In this document: positions 45,417-54,538 of the stretch, piece by piece
Position numbering within the stretch: the stretch's first letter is position 1
Layout of the letters: each line of letters opens with the position of its first letter
Source of the DNA: Lysobacteraceae bacterium CU05-9
Lineage (GTDB): Bacteria; Pseudomonadota; Gammaproteobacteria; Xanthomonadales; Xanthomonadaceae
Direction: 5' to 3'
Assembly (NCBI GenBank): GCA_007556525.1
Contig: SWJS01000003.1
Coordinates: 125,595-189,594 of the forward strand
Length of the DNA: 64,000 nucleotides
Made by a program: the position numbers and the translations under genes
Notes under the pieces: model-generated
What the model saw: the letters and a program-made list of their open reading frames with translations, nothing else
Database searches by the model: none
What the model was told of the DNA's origin: nothing

Positions 45417-45761
45417 TCAGCCTGCCGTCACATCCCGCAGTTGCCAGTTACTTCCGGCCAACAGGCGGAGACGATGCTTGAGCACATTGCCCGGGATCGA
45501 TGTGTTGACGATGAGATCAACTTCCAGCGAATCCTGCGCGCCAACAACTGTCGCCGATGGATCGACTGCCGCGAGGGACATATCGACTTCGTCCGGATCC
45601 GGTTGCTTCGCGCGCCACTTGTCGAACAACGATGCCGTCGACAGTGCAGTCTGAAGTTCTTCGGCCAAACCTTCCGGTCCCGTGGAACGGAATGACAGCT
45701 CCGCGTCTTCTCCTCGAGCGCGTTCTCCGTCCGGAATGGTGATGTAGTAGCGTGTGCTCAT
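45417..45761 (-). CDS. Conserved-looking hypothetical protein
   Basis: A 114-residue, acidic, soluble protein beginning MSTRYYITIPDGERARGEDAELSF. I do not recognise a family. The beta-rich pattern (YYITIPD, ELSFRSTG, LEVDLIVNTS, HRLRLLAG) suggests a small single-domain fold. AGGA precedes the ATG at normal spacing and codon use is like the neighbours. It lies between the gshA terminator and a DUF1761 gene. Confidence 0.65.
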   Translation of the reverse strand: MSTRYYITIPDGERARGEDAELSFRSTGPEGLAEELQTALSTASLFDKWRAKQPDPDEVDMSLAAVDPSATVVGAQDSLEVDLIVNTSIPGNVLKHRLRLLAGSNWQLRDVTAG

Positions 45762-45832
45762 TTACAAATTCCTTGTTCTAACTCAGTCCATCATATCCAT
45801 GACAAAGTTAAAGTTGGGTTTCATTCCGATGA

Positions 45833-46240
45833 CTAATTCAGCGCACCGATAATCACGCCGTAGAGAATGAATTGAATGATGTGGTAACCCGCATCGATCA
45901 TCCACAGCTTGAGCGAACGACCGGCGAACGCGTAGTTCACGCCGAAGCTCATCGCGACGAAGAACAACCCCACCACGAAGCCAAGCCCGAGTCCATCAAC
46001 CGCGGTCGCTGAGGAAGGCATCATGACGGAGAACATCAATGCCGCAAGAAATGCGCAGGCAATCGCAACGGTGAAGACTTGTGCTGGATGCTTGTCAGGC
46101 TTCCCGTTCGGATCAATGCCGGCTTCACGGCACCAGACATTTTTGAACAATGGTCCATACCAGATGCCACCGAGCAGAAACGCCGAAGCCGTCGCGAGAA
46201 TTACACCCAGCCATGGAATGTTTGGAGGAATGCTTAGCAT
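45833..46240 (-). CDS. DUF1761 family membrane protein
   Basis: A 135-residue protein with four helices. The first segment VILATASAFLLGGIWYGPLFKNVWCREAG and the closing MIDAGYHIIQFILYGVIIGAL match the DUF1761 family. Function unknown. AAGG lies ahead of the start. It follows the two amidohydrolase genes in the same direction, 33 bases after the second. Confidence 0.85.
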   Translation of the reverse strand: MLSIPPNIPWLGVILATASAFLLGGIWYGPLFKNVWCREAGIDPNGKPDKHPAQVFTVAIACAFLAALMFSVMMPSSATAVDGLGLGFVVGLFFVAMSFGVNYAFAGRSLKLWMIDAGYHIIQFILYGVIIGALN

Positions 46241-46273
46241 GTTGGGAATACCTTGTTTTCGCCGGAAAAAATA

Positions 46274-47551
46274 TTATTCATACGCCCGCGGCATCTGACC
46301 TTGGTCCGGATTCGGCGTCGGCTTCAGGTAACGGTCACGCAGTTCGGTATGACGTGAGCGCATGTCCACAACGCGGCCATTGACGATGACTTGGTCGGCA
46401 ATCGCGTTCACTTCAAGTGGATCGCCGCTCCAGATCACGACGTCACCCGGATGACCGGCCGCAATGCTGCCGACCTTGTCCGCAACGCCCATCGCTTGTG
46501 CAGGCACCGTGGTCAGACCAGCGAACGCTGCTTGCCAAGGCATGCCATAGGACACCGCGTTACCGGCGATTTGACGCACTTTGAAGGCCATATGCGATGC
46601 CATGTCGGATTGGTAAAAACTCACCGGCACACCCGCCTGATTCAACAACGCCGCATTATCCAGGCGCGTTCCCAGCGAATCGAAGTTGCTCGGCAATGCG
46701 TTCAATGCGTTGATGAAAACCGGCACCTTCGCGCGCGCCAAATCGTTCGCAACCTTCCATCCCTCATCGCCACCGACGATCGCAACCTTGACACCTGTGC
46801 GCGCCGACCACTTCAACAGCTGACGGATATCCGAAGCACGGTTCATGCCCACGAACACGCGACCATTGCCCGCAAGATACTTCGAAAACGCTTTGCGTCC
46901 TGCCGGAGTTAACAAGGCAAAACGCGAGTCCGGGCCGATTTTGCCCTGGACTTCATCGATGAGTTGATCAAGGATCATCCATTGCGCCGCACGCGAGTTG
47001 CCCGATGCACTTGCACCGGCTTCACCCATGTTGAGGAACAGCGCGCGTGGACCGATGGCTTCGGTATCGCCGTTGAAGCGCACCACACCACCCTGACCGA
47101 GAACGATGGAACTCACGCCGGAGCTGCCGGCGGAAACTAACGTCCAGCCGATGCCTTCATTGCGCGCAACGGGAATCAAAATCGAATCCGGATTGAATGC
47201 CAACGTGACGTCGAACTCCGGACGGATCTCCATTTGTTCGCGCGTGTTGCCGTGAGCAAAAGATGAGTCAACGGTTGAACGTTCGCCGGACACTTCCTCG
47301 ACACCAATGTCGGAAATGCCACCAAACAACATCGGGGTCACGAAGCGGCCATTCGCATCGACGACGGTGACGCCACTCGACGACAAGCCGTTGCCGACAC
47401 TTTGGATGACGCCATTGCGAATCAGAACATCCGCATCCCGTGGTGCTGCGTTTCCGCCGGCAACGACTTTCGCGTTGCGGATCAACAGGTTCTGCGCTGA
47501 TGCCGTGAACGCGACACTGAGCAATGCGAGTGCGAGCAAGGAACGTTTCAT
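46274..47551 (-). CDS. Exported amidohydrolase-like protein lacking metal ligands
   Basis: A 425-residue protein with a signal peptide (to about TASAQ). The beta-sandwich and barrel layout is that of imidazolonepropionase-like amidohydrolases: NLLIRNAKVV, VIQSVGNGLSS and, at the C-terminus, VGSIAAGHPGDVVIWSGDPLE. The usual metal-binding HxH after the first strand is replaced by MLFGGISDIG, and the later His positions are also lost (VAIVGGDEGW). It is probably inactive as a hydrolase and may pair with the intact enzyme just upstream, with which it shares a four-base overlap. Confidence 0.8.
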   Translation of the reverse strand: MKRSLLALALLSVAFTASAQNLLIRNAKVVAGGNAAPRDADVLIRNGVIQSVGNGLSSSGVTVVDANGRFVTPMLFGGISDIGVEEVSGERSTVDSSFAHGNTREQMEIRPEFDVTLAFNPDSILIPVARNEGIGWTLVSAGSSGVSSIVLGQGGVVRFNGDTEAIGPRALFLNMGEAGASASGNSRAAQWMILDQLIDEVQGKIGPDSRFALLTPAGRKAFSKYLAGNGRVFVGMNRASDIRQLLKWSARTGVKVAIVGGDEGWKVANDLARAKVPVFINALNALPSNFDSLGTRLDNAALLNQAGVPVSFYQSDMASHMAFKVRQIAGNAVSYGMPWQAAFAGLTTVPAQAMGVADKVGSIAAGHPGDVVIWSGDPLEVNAIADQVIVNGRVVDMRSRHTELRDRYLKPTPNPDQGQMPRAYE

Positions 47552-48975
47552 CGTGCACCTCCTTCAACCGAATACGTCGTGGGATTGGGATCGGTTCCTA
47601 ACAGGAAATCCGAACGGGGGCGCAAGGATGGGATGGCGCGATCATACATTTTGGCACCGTCCACATAGACCTGTTCGGCCTTTGCGTACGTGCTGAAAGG
47701 ATTGCCATTCCACAACACAACGTCGGCCATCTTGCCGACTTCCAACGTGCCGGTTTTGTCCAGGACGCCAAGGGATTTCGCGGCATTGGAGGTGATCCAG
47801 CGAATCGCACGCTCAGGTGCGATGTTCATGCCGATGCGCGTTGCATGTGCCATGACTTTCGCGGCTTCCTGGTTCAAGCGTTGGATGCCCTCGGAGTCAT
47901 CCGAGTGAACGATGGCGCAGGAGCCTTCAGGACGGTCGACCAATGCGATGTTCTCCTGAATCCCATCGAACGACTCCATCTTGAAGCCCCACCAGTCGGC
48001 CCACAATGCACCGCAAATGCCTTCGCGTGCCAAGCGATCGGACAACTTATACGCTTCGACGCCATGGTGGAATGCTGCAATCTTGAAACCGAATTCTTTC
48101 GCGAGATCCAGCATGATCGCCATTTCATCCGCGCGGTAGCAGTGATTGTGCACGAGGATGTCGCCATTCATGGCGTTCGACAGCGTGTCGTTCTTGAGAT
48201 CGCGTTTGCCCGGTGAATCACCCGTTTGCTTCTTCAGATAATCACGCGCTTCGATGAAAGCCGCGCGATAACCGGCGACGTTACCCATGCGTGTCGATGG
48301 ACCGCTACGTTGGCCGTAGACGCGCTTCGGATTTTCGCCACAGGCCATCTTCAAGCCCCACGGCGCACCCGGAAATTTCATGCCCTGATACGTCGTTGCA
48401 TAAACATTTTTCAACGTGACACCACGACCACCGATCAAGTTCGCGGAACCCGGCAGGATTTGCAATGTCGTCACACCGCCTGCAAGTGCCGTTCCAAAAC
48501 CCGGATCCTGCGGCCAAACCGAATGCTCCGCCCAAACATTTGGAGTCGTTGGAGACGTGGCTTCGTTGCCATCGCTATGTGCCGACACACCCGGCGAGGC
48601 GTAAACACCCAAGTGGGAGTGCACGTCGATGAGTCCCGGCGTAATCCACTTGCCCGAGGCATTCACTTCAACGGCATCAGAGGGTGCAGCTAACGATGCA
48701 CCCACGCCGGCAATCTTGCCATCGCGAATCAAAACATCCGCGTTATCCAATCGCGTACCTGTGCCCGTCAACACCGTCGCACCGCGAAGAATCACCGGAG
48801 CTGCCGCGACGCGACGATAGGTGCTGGCGTAGGGATCTTCCTTGAGGTTGAAGGATTTCTTTTCGCCGGTGGAAGCTGCAGGCTTCTTCGCTGGGGTGGA
48901 TGCGCAGGAAGCGAGCGAGCCCGCAACCAATACAGATAAACCGAGCAGGGTGATACGAGACAGCGTGGGATGCAT
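47548..48975 (-). CDS. Exported amidohydrolase (lipoprotein)
   Basis: A 475-residue member of the amidohydrolase superfamily with a lipoprotein signal (LASC). The HxH metal motif is intact in GLIDVHSHLG; other ligands are likely in HNHCYRADE, AFHHGVEAYK and the final Asp in IVHSDDSEG. KTGTLEVGKMADVVLWNGNPF is the C-terminal composite-domain motif. The substrate is unknown; the subfamily includes imidazolonepropionases and exported dipeptidases. The start used is the ATG opening the lipoprotein signal; an in-frame upstream ATG exists. It is coupled to the degenerate paralogue by ATGA overlap. Confidence 0.85.
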   Translation of the reverse strand: MHPTLSRITLLGLSVLVAGSLASCASTPAKKPAASTGEKKSFNLKEDPYASTYRRVAAAPVILRGATVLTGTGTRLDNADVLIRDGKIAGVGASLAAPSDAVEVNASGKWITPGLIDVHSHLGVYASPGVSAHSDGNEATSPTTPNVWAEHSVWPQDPGFGTALAGGVTTLQILPGSANLIGGRGVTLKNVYATTYQGMKFPGAPWGLKMACGENPKRVYGQRSGPSTRMGNVAGYRAAFIEARDYLKKQTGDSPGKRDLKNDTLSNAMNGDILVHNHCYRADEMAIMLDLAKEFGFKIAAFHHGVEAYKLSDRLAREGICGALWADWWGFKMESFDGIQENIALVDRPEGSCAIVHSDDSEGIQRLNQEAAKVMAHATRIGMNIAPERAIRWITSNAAKSLGVLDKTGTLEVGKMADVVLWNGNPFSTYAKAEQVYVDGAKMYDRAIPSLRPRSDFLLGTDPNPTTYSVEGGAR

Positions 48976-49053
48976 CGCGATACCGATTTTTGAAAGGGAT
49001 TTTCTAACCCTAACAGAAGTTAAACGGATTGCCATATGACTTTCGGCATGCCA

Positions 49054-49083
49054 CAAAAAAACCGCGGACAACGCCGCGGTTTC
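49054..49083 (-). terminator. Terminator after the glutaredoxin fusion gene
   Basis: AACCGCGG and CCGCGGTT form a perfect 8-bp stem; on the minus strand it is followed by six T. It lies 23 bases after the stop of the glutaredoxin gene. Confidence 0.75.
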
Positions 49084-49105
49084 TGTAACTCAATCGCAAT
49101 GCGAA

Positions 49106-50029
49106 TCAGTATGGCGTGATCGAGCTATCCAGCTCCGCCCATGCGTTGATGCCACCGGCAATGTTCGCCACATTCGTGAAGCCCTTGTCGCGCATCATCG
49201 CAGCCGCATCATTTGAGCGGCCACCCGTGCGGCACAGGAATGCAAACGCCGTATCTTTCGGCATCGCTTCAATGGCGTCCATGCCGTCATCAATCGTGAG
49301 GAACGGCTGGCTCAAACGGGCCATGTCGCGCTCGTCAGCAGGACGGACGTCGACAACCGTAATCTCGCCTTTCTCAAGCAGGTCCTTCGCTTCCGCAACG
49401 CTCAATTGCTTGACTGGCTTCGGTGCATTTGGATTTTCGATGACCAAACCACGGCCACGTTCGTCGTCCACGAAATCAATGACCAAGCCCTTCGCACGTT
49501 GTGCACTCGCCAAATCAAACTGCGTGCGCAGTCCTTCAGATTCTGATGCAATCGACGACGGATCAACTGGTGCCAATTGCAAGCGTGCTTGATAACGTGG
49601 ATCAATTTCAATTTGCAGCGAGTAACCCGCGCCCGCGCTATCCAGCGATTCCTTGATGATTGCTGCCGCTGCCGGCGTGATCGTGATGTTCGGTGGCGTG
49701 CGATCCGGAGCTGGCTTGCCGAGAACGGTATACAACTCACCCGAGTTCACCATCTGCTCAATGATGTCGCTGCCGCCGACGAGCTCACCGCCGATGTACA
49801 GCTGCGGAATCGTTGGCCAATCACCATAAACCTTGATGCCTTCGCGGATTTGCGGGTCGCTCAACACGTCCACGTGCTGGAAGTCCGTACCAACCGCGCG
49901 CAACGCGCTCACAGCCTTCGACGAAAACCCGCACTGTGGCGCATTCGGCTCGCCCTTCATGAAGAGCACGACGTTGTTATTGGTCAAAAGCGCTTCAATG
50001 CGCTCACGGGTCGCTGAATCTAGGGACAT
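49106..50029 (-). CDS. grxD: Three-domain monothiol glutaredoxin / degenerate IscA-like / rhodanese fusion
   Basis: A 307-residue cytosolic protein. Residues 1-105 form a monothiol glutaredoxin with CGFS (Cys33) and WPTIPQLYIGGELVGGSDI. Residues about 112-205 resemble an A-type iron-sulfur carrier (ITPAAAAIIKESL and GLVIENPNAP) but lack all three cysteines that bind the cluster. Residues about 208-305 are a rhodanese domain (ITVVDVRPADE, FLCRTGGRSNDAA, NIAGGINAWAE) with its active-site Cys. The order suggests a role in Fe-S cluster transfer or sulfur trafficking. Simple GrxD proteins are about 110 residues, so this is a clear fusion. Confidence 0.9.
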   Translation of the reverse strand: MSLDSATRERIEALLTNNNVVLFMKGEPNAPQCGFSSKAVSALRAVGTDFQHVDVLSDPQIREGIKVYGDWPTIPQLYIGGELVGGSDIIEQMVNSGELYTVLGKPAPDRTPPNITITPAAAAIIKESLDSAGAGYSLQIEIDPRYQARLQLAPVDPSSIASESEGLRTQFDLASAQRAKGLVIDFVDDERGRGLVIENPNAPKPVKQLSVAEAKDLLEKGEITVVDVRPADERDMARLSQPFLTIDDGMDAIEAMPKDTAFAFLCRTGGRSNDAAAMMRDKGFTNVANIAGGINAWAELDSSITPY

Positions 50030-50084
50030 GGCTGCAGCCTCAAACTAATTGATGACGGAAACTTGGGGGTGGTGTTGCTGTTTT

Positions 50085-50720
50085 TCAAGCCTGAAGTAGG
50101 CGTTTCACGACGGGATAGGCACGTTCGGCCCACGCAACGTAGACCGCAGCGCCGGGATGCAACAGGTCTTCGGCAAGATTCTCGGCGTGAAAACACATCT
50201 CGCGACTGATGTCGGAGTTGTCGACGAACGCAACGCCGCGCTCGTCACAGATTTTCTCGGCGGTCGCATTGTACTGGTCGAGTTCAATCGCAATTTGTGC
50301 AGGATCACGCGCGGGATCCAGCGCCGCCGCAAACGGAGTGACGCCCCAGTCCGGAATGCTCAGCACGAACACACGGTCGGCGCGACCTTTCGCCAGTTCA
50401 ATCGCACGTTCAAGCAACGCCGTGAACCTTGCTGCGTAATCTTCCAGCGGGTACCCGCGATATTGATCATTGACACCAATGAGCAATGACACGAGATCGT
50501 ATTCGTCCGCCAACGGTGGCATGGAAACGCGCATGCCTTCCGCCAATTCATCGCACGTCCAACCTGTCACTGCAATTGTGCGGGGGAACGCGACGCTGAT
50601 GTCATCTTCGCGCAACAACTTGATCAACTGCGACGTCCAGCGTTCGCCGCCTTTCACGCCTTCGCCAATCGTGTAACTGTCACCGAGCGCCAAATAGCTC
50701 AGCGCGTCTTCATGATTCAT
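50085..50720 (-). CDS. SGNH/GDSL-family hydrolase
   Basis: A 211-residue esterase-type hydrolase. Block I is YLALGDSYTIGEG with the nucleophile Ser, block III LIGVNDQYRG with the Asn, and block V LHPGAAVYVAWAERAYP carries the His; an Asp precedes it in EDLLHPG. No signal peptide is seen. The substrate is unknown. Its start overlaps the stop of the aminotransferase gene by four bases, so the two are co-translated. Confidence 0.88.
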   Translation of the reverse strand: MNHEDALSYLALGDSYTIGEGVKGGERWTSQLIKLLREDDISVAFPRTIAVTGWTCDELAEGMRVSMPPLADEYDLVSLLIGVNDQYRGYPLEDYAARFTALLERAIELAKGRADRVFVLSIPDWGVTPFAAALDPARDPAQIAIELDQYNATAEKICDERGVAFVDNSDISREMCFHAENLAEDLLHPGAAVYVAWAERAYPVVKRLLQA

Positions 50721-51973
50721 GCCACTTCCCGCGCGCGACCGCCGTTACGTTCGGCGTAAACATCCAGCAATGCATCAATGCGTTCAAAAACAACCGCCAT
50801 CTTATCCAGCGGTGGCAACAACGTCAGGCGGAAATGATTGCGGTAAGGCACGTTGAAACTCGAACCCGGCGAGATCAGTACGTTGTGTTCTTCCAGCAAT
50901 TCCAACGCAAATTTATGATCGTCAAAACCAATCGCCGCCGCACCCGTCACCGATGGGAACGCATACATCGCTGCATGCGGTGTGACCAATTCCAGATGCG
51001 GAGATTGCTTCACGGCTTTGCGAATCGCTTCGCGCGCTTCGAACAAGCGACCACCTGGTTGGCACAATGGCGTAATCGTATCTGCGCCGTTCAACGCCGC
51101 TTCAATCGCAAATTGTCCTGGGACGTTCGCGCACAAACGCAACGCACTCAACAAGTTCAACGCGCGCACATACGTCGCAACACGCTTGGATTCACCGGAC
51201 AAAACCGCCCAACCCACACGCCAACCACACGCACGATGCACCTTCGACAATCCGCCGAACGACATGCAAGGAACATCTTCGCCGCACAACGGCGCAACCG
51301 GAACGAACTCCACATCGTCATAAACAATGTTGTCGTAAATTTCATCCGCCATGATCATCAACCCATGACGACGTGCGATCTCAACGATCTTCGTCAACAC
51401 TTCACGAGAATAAACGGCGCCGGTCGGATTGTTCGGATTGATCAACACGATGGCGCGTGTGCGTGAGGAAACGAGATTTTCGATTTGCTCGGGATCGGGC
51501 AGGAAATCATTTTCCGGCAGACACGAATAATAGACAGGACGACCATCATTCAAAATCGTCGACGCCGACCACAATGGATAGTCCGGTGACGGCAACAAAA
51601 CTTCATCACCCGGATTCAACAACGCCCGCAAGCTGATGTCGATTAACTCACTCACACCATTGCCGATGTAGACGCGATCTGCCGATGCATTCGGCGTGCC
51701 GCGCACTTGCGCGTGATAGGCAGCGACCGCTTCGCGTGCAGCAGGCAAACCTTGCTGATGCGCGTACGGATCGGTGTTCTCGATGTGGTTGGCGATGGCT
51801 TTTTGCAAATGTTCCGGCGCGCGGAAACCAAACGCACCCGGGTTGCCGATGTTCAACTTGATCAGCGAACGGCCTTCCGCTTCAAGCTCATGCGCTCGAC
51901 TGGCAAGCTCCCCACGGATTTCGTAACGGACTTCGTTGAGGCGGGTGCGGGTACCGATGGGAAGGAAAGACAT
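50717..51973 (-). CDS. alaA: Alanine aminotransferase-type PLP enzyme (AlaA/YfbQ-like)
   Basis: A 418-residue fold-type I aminotransferase. YEIRGELASRAHELEAEGRSLIKLNIGNPGAFGF, IGNGVSELI, PSPDYPLWSA, NPNNPTGAVYSREVL and the PLP-lysine segment SFGGLSKVHRACGWRVGW follow the AlaA order closely, and RLCANVPGQFAIEAALNG is characteristic of this group. It should interconvert pyruvate and alanine using glutamate. The length matches the family. It is the first gene of a two-gene unit with the SGNH hydrolase. Confidence 0.92.
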   Translation of the reverse strand: MSFLPIGTRTRLNEVRYEIRGELASRAHELEAEGRSLIKLNIGNPGAFGFRAPEHLQKAIANHIENTDPYAHQQGLPAAREAVAAYHAQVRGTPNASADRVYIGNGVSELIDISLRALLNPGDEVLLPSPDYPLWSASTILNDGRPVYYSCLPENDFLPDPEQIENLVSSRTRAIVLINPNNPTGAVYSREVLTKIVEIARRHGLMIMADEIYDNIVYDDVEFVPVAPLCGEDVPCMSFGGLSKVHRACGWRVGWAVLSGESKRVATYVRALNLLSALRLCANVPGQFAIEAALNGADTITPLCQPGGRLFEAREAIRKAVKQSPHLELVTPHAAMYAFPSVTGAAAIGFDDHKFALELLEEHNVLISPGSSFNVPYRNHFRLTLLPPLDKMAVVFERIDALLDVYAERNGGRAREVA

Positions 51974-52076
51974 GTTCTTACGTTGCTGATTTAATTACCA
52001 AACAATAGCCGAAATCCCCCGTCAACGCCATGAAATATGGCTAAAATGACCCTATGCGCCCCAGCTCACCAGTCCT

Positions 52077-53180
52077 TTGAAGTCCGCTTCGTATTCCGTT
52101 TTGCAACGAATCGGTTGGCCCACCGCCAACGACAGTGAACTAGACCCTCAATGGCGGGCGTTGCTCGACCAGCATCCCGAAGCCGTCATCGCCCGCGTCG
52201 TTGAGCAGCATCGCAGCGGATACGTTGTTGCCACCGATCCTGAAACCACACTCGCCGTGGACTCCATCGCAGAATGGCAAAAACCCCGCTTCCCACCCGA
52301 AGACCGTGCATGCGTGGGGGATTGGGTGCTTTTGCAGGTATTGGATTTGCATCGTCCGCAAATCATTGCGATGCTTCCGCGTCACAACGTCATCAAGCGT
52401 GGCGCCGCCGGCGAACACTACCGCCAGCAATTAATCGCCGCGAACATCGACGTTGTGTTCATCGTCAGCGGACTGGATCTCGATTTCAATTTGCGCCGAC
52501 TGGAGCGCTATCTCACGTTGGTGAGCACGGTGGATCAAGTCGTCGTGCTGTTTACGAAGGCCGATCAAAGTCAGGTCGATGAGGACACTTTGAGTGAAGC
52601 GACTCAGCAACTCGAACTGATGGGCATCGCGCATCGCAGCATGAATGCACGTGATGCCGAACAAGTCAGCGTGTTGAATGAGTGGCTTCACGAAGGTGTC
52701 ACGGCGGTGTTCGTTGGATCGAGCGGCGTCGGCAAATCGACGTTGAGCAATGCGTTGGTTGGCTTCGAAAAAATGAAGACCAACGAAGTCCGCCAACACG
52801 ACTCCCGCGGTAAGCACACCACCACCTACCGTCATTTGATTCCGCTCGAAAACGGCGCGTGCTTGATCGACACGCCGGGCATGCGCGAATTGAAACCGGC
52901 GGGCGATGAAGATCTGTCGCAAAGTTTTGAAGACATTGAAGCGCTCGCACAGCAGTGCAAGTTCCGTGATTGTCAGCATGGCAAGGAGCCAGGGTGCGCC
53001 GTGCGTAAAGCGATGGAAGACGGTACGCTGGATGCCGGCAGGCTCGCGAACTACCTGAAATTGCAGGGCGAAATTGAAGTCGCCGCGAACAAGCTTGCCG
53101 CGAGGCAAGAACAGCAAGCCGCCGCGAAGGTCCAAACGAAAGCATTGAACAAGAGGCTGAAGTCGAAATATGGCCGCTGA
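52077..53180 (+). CDS. rsgA: Ribosome small-subunit-dependent GTPase A
   Basis: A circularly permuted GTPase acting in late 30S maturation. Order: an OB-fold (VIARVVEQHRSGYVVATD and RACVGDWVLLQ), G4 LFTKADQ, G1 GSSGVGKSTLSNAL, G3 DTPGMREL and the C-terminal zinc motif CKFRDCQHGKEPGC. No ATG is available in this frame after the upstream stop at 52047-52049, so the start must be TTG at 52077 or 52101, or the N-terminus is altered. Ten bases overlap the following DUF1704 gene. Confidence 0.93.
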   Translation: MKSASYSVLQRIGWPTANDSELDPQWRALLDQHPEAVIARVVEQHRSGYVVATDPETTLAVDSIAEWQKPRFPPEDRACVGDWVLLQVLDLHRPQIIAMLPRHNVIKRGAAGEHYRQQLIAANIDVVFIVSGLDLDFNLRRLERYLTLVSTVDQVVVLFTKADQSQVDEDTLSEATQQLELMGIAHRSMNARDAEQVSVLNEWLHEGVTAVFVGSSGVGKSTLSNALVGFEKMKTNEVRQHDSRGKHTTTYRHLIPLENGACLIDTPGMRELKPAGDEDLSQSFEDIEALAQQCKFRDCQHGKEPGCAVRKAMEDGTLDAGRLANYLKLQGEIEVAANKLAARQEQQAAAKVQTKALNKRLKSKYGR

Positions 53181-54492
53181 AATCGTCAATCCATTAATCC
53201 CGCATACCCTTGGTCACGATGTCGACGAAGAGGAAGTCAAGCGCCATGTTTTGTTGGATGAGCGGATGACGAAGGCCGCTCGCAACCTGCGCATTCTCGA
53301 CAGCGCCAGTTGGCCATATGAATTCCAGCGTGCGACTTACGAAGAGTTTGCGAAGGGCAATGAGTTCAATCCGGTCATTGAATATCCGAAGCAGGACTGG
53401 ACGGAAGTCCGAAAGGAACTTGAGGCCGTCGACAACGAAGCCGACGAAGATACGCCGATCGGAAGATACCTATCGGAGTCCGCACGATCGTGGGGCGTCG
53501 CTGCACAATTTCTCGAAAATCTCGGCAATCCCGACGCGACGAAATATTCAATCGCGTTGTATGGTGGTCCGAACGAAGAGTTACCGGGTCACGGTCCAAC
53601 AACCCGCGAAGCTGCGCAGCACTTCATCAACATTGCCGAAGAGCTTGATCAGGAATTGATGTCGCCGGCAGAAACCGTGCAAATTTCCGCAGTGGCTTTG
53701 CAATTGCAATTGCAGCGGGATCTCGACGATTATTTTGACGGACGTGTGATTGACGTTGAGACGGATCCGACGATGCTCGCGAAAGCCGCAGCAGGTGCGA
53801 CGCGCATCAGGCTACGGACGAATGCGACGTTCACCGATTACGACAAGCACCAATTGCTGCAACACGAAGCATTTGTACACTCGCTCACGGCTTTGAACGG
53901 CCGACTGCAACACAATTTGCCATCGCTGGGATTGTCGTCGCCACGCGTGACTGCAACGCAGGAAGGACTTGCAACGTTTGCGGAACAAATCACGGGAAGC
54001 ATCGACATCGGTCGCATGAAGCGATTGAGCCTTCGCATCGAAGCGGTCAGTCAAGCGCTCGATGGTGCGACGTTTGTTGATGTCTATCGTTACTTCCTCT
54101 CGATGGATCAAACGCCCGAAGAAAGTTTCAACAGTGCGCAGCGAGTTTTCCGGGGTGTTCAAACGATGGGCGGTCAGGCGTTTACCAAGGACACGGTTTA
54201 TCTGCGGGGTCTGGTGGATGTCCACACGTTCTTCCGCGTCGCGTTGAGGCATCAGGAGCTGTACCTGTGCAGGTGGCTTTTCGCCGGCAAAATGACCCTC
54301 GAAGACGTCCGCCGTTTCGAACCGATGTTCCGCAGCGGTGTGTTGCAACCGGCGCGTTGGATGCCAACTTGGATTCAACGCGCGAACGGACTGGCCGGTA
54401 TGTTGGCGTTCTCCTTGTTTGCCAATCGCATCCGTTTGGACGCGATCTCGAACGAAAATGCCAGGGAAATCGAGAAAGCCGAGTCACAGTAA
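53170..54492 (+). CDS. DUF1704 / MATCAP-type putative metallocarboxypeptidase
   Basis: A 440-residue protein of the DUF1704 family, sometimes annotated flavohemoglobin expression-modulating QEGLA motif protein. HEAFVH (His232-His237) followed by TQEGLATFAE (Glu265) gives an H-E-x-x-x-H ... E zinc site. Eukaryotic members with the same domain (MATCAP) remove the C-terminal Tyr from tubulin; what bacterial members cleave is not known. About residues 30-130 are helical and variable. No signal peptide is present. It overlaps rsgA by ten bases. Confidence 0.85.
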   Translation: MAAEIVNPLIPHTLGHDVDEEEVKRHVLLDERMTKAARNLRILDSASWPYEFQRATYEEFAKGNEFNPVIEYPKQDWTEVRKELEAVDNEADEDTPIGRYLSESARSWGVAAQFLENLGNPDATKYSIALYGGPNEELPGHGPTTREAAQHFINIAEELDQELMSPAETVQISAVALQLQLQRDLDDYFDGRVIDVETDPTMLAKAAAGATRIRLRTNATFTDYDKHQLLQHEAFVHSLTALNGRLQHNLPSLGLSSPRVTATQEGLATFAEQITGSIDIGRMKRLSLRIEAVSQALDGATFVDVYRYFLSMDQTPEESFNSAQRVFRGVQTMGGQAFTKDTVYLRGLVDVHTFFRVALRHQELYLCRWLFAGKMTLEDVRRFEPMFRSGVLQPARWMPTWIQRANGLAGMLAFSLFANRIRLDAISNENAREIEKAESQ

Positions 54493-54538
54493 CTGCGTTA
54501 TCATGGAAGGCTATCGCTAAGCTGACTTTGATGGGCAC

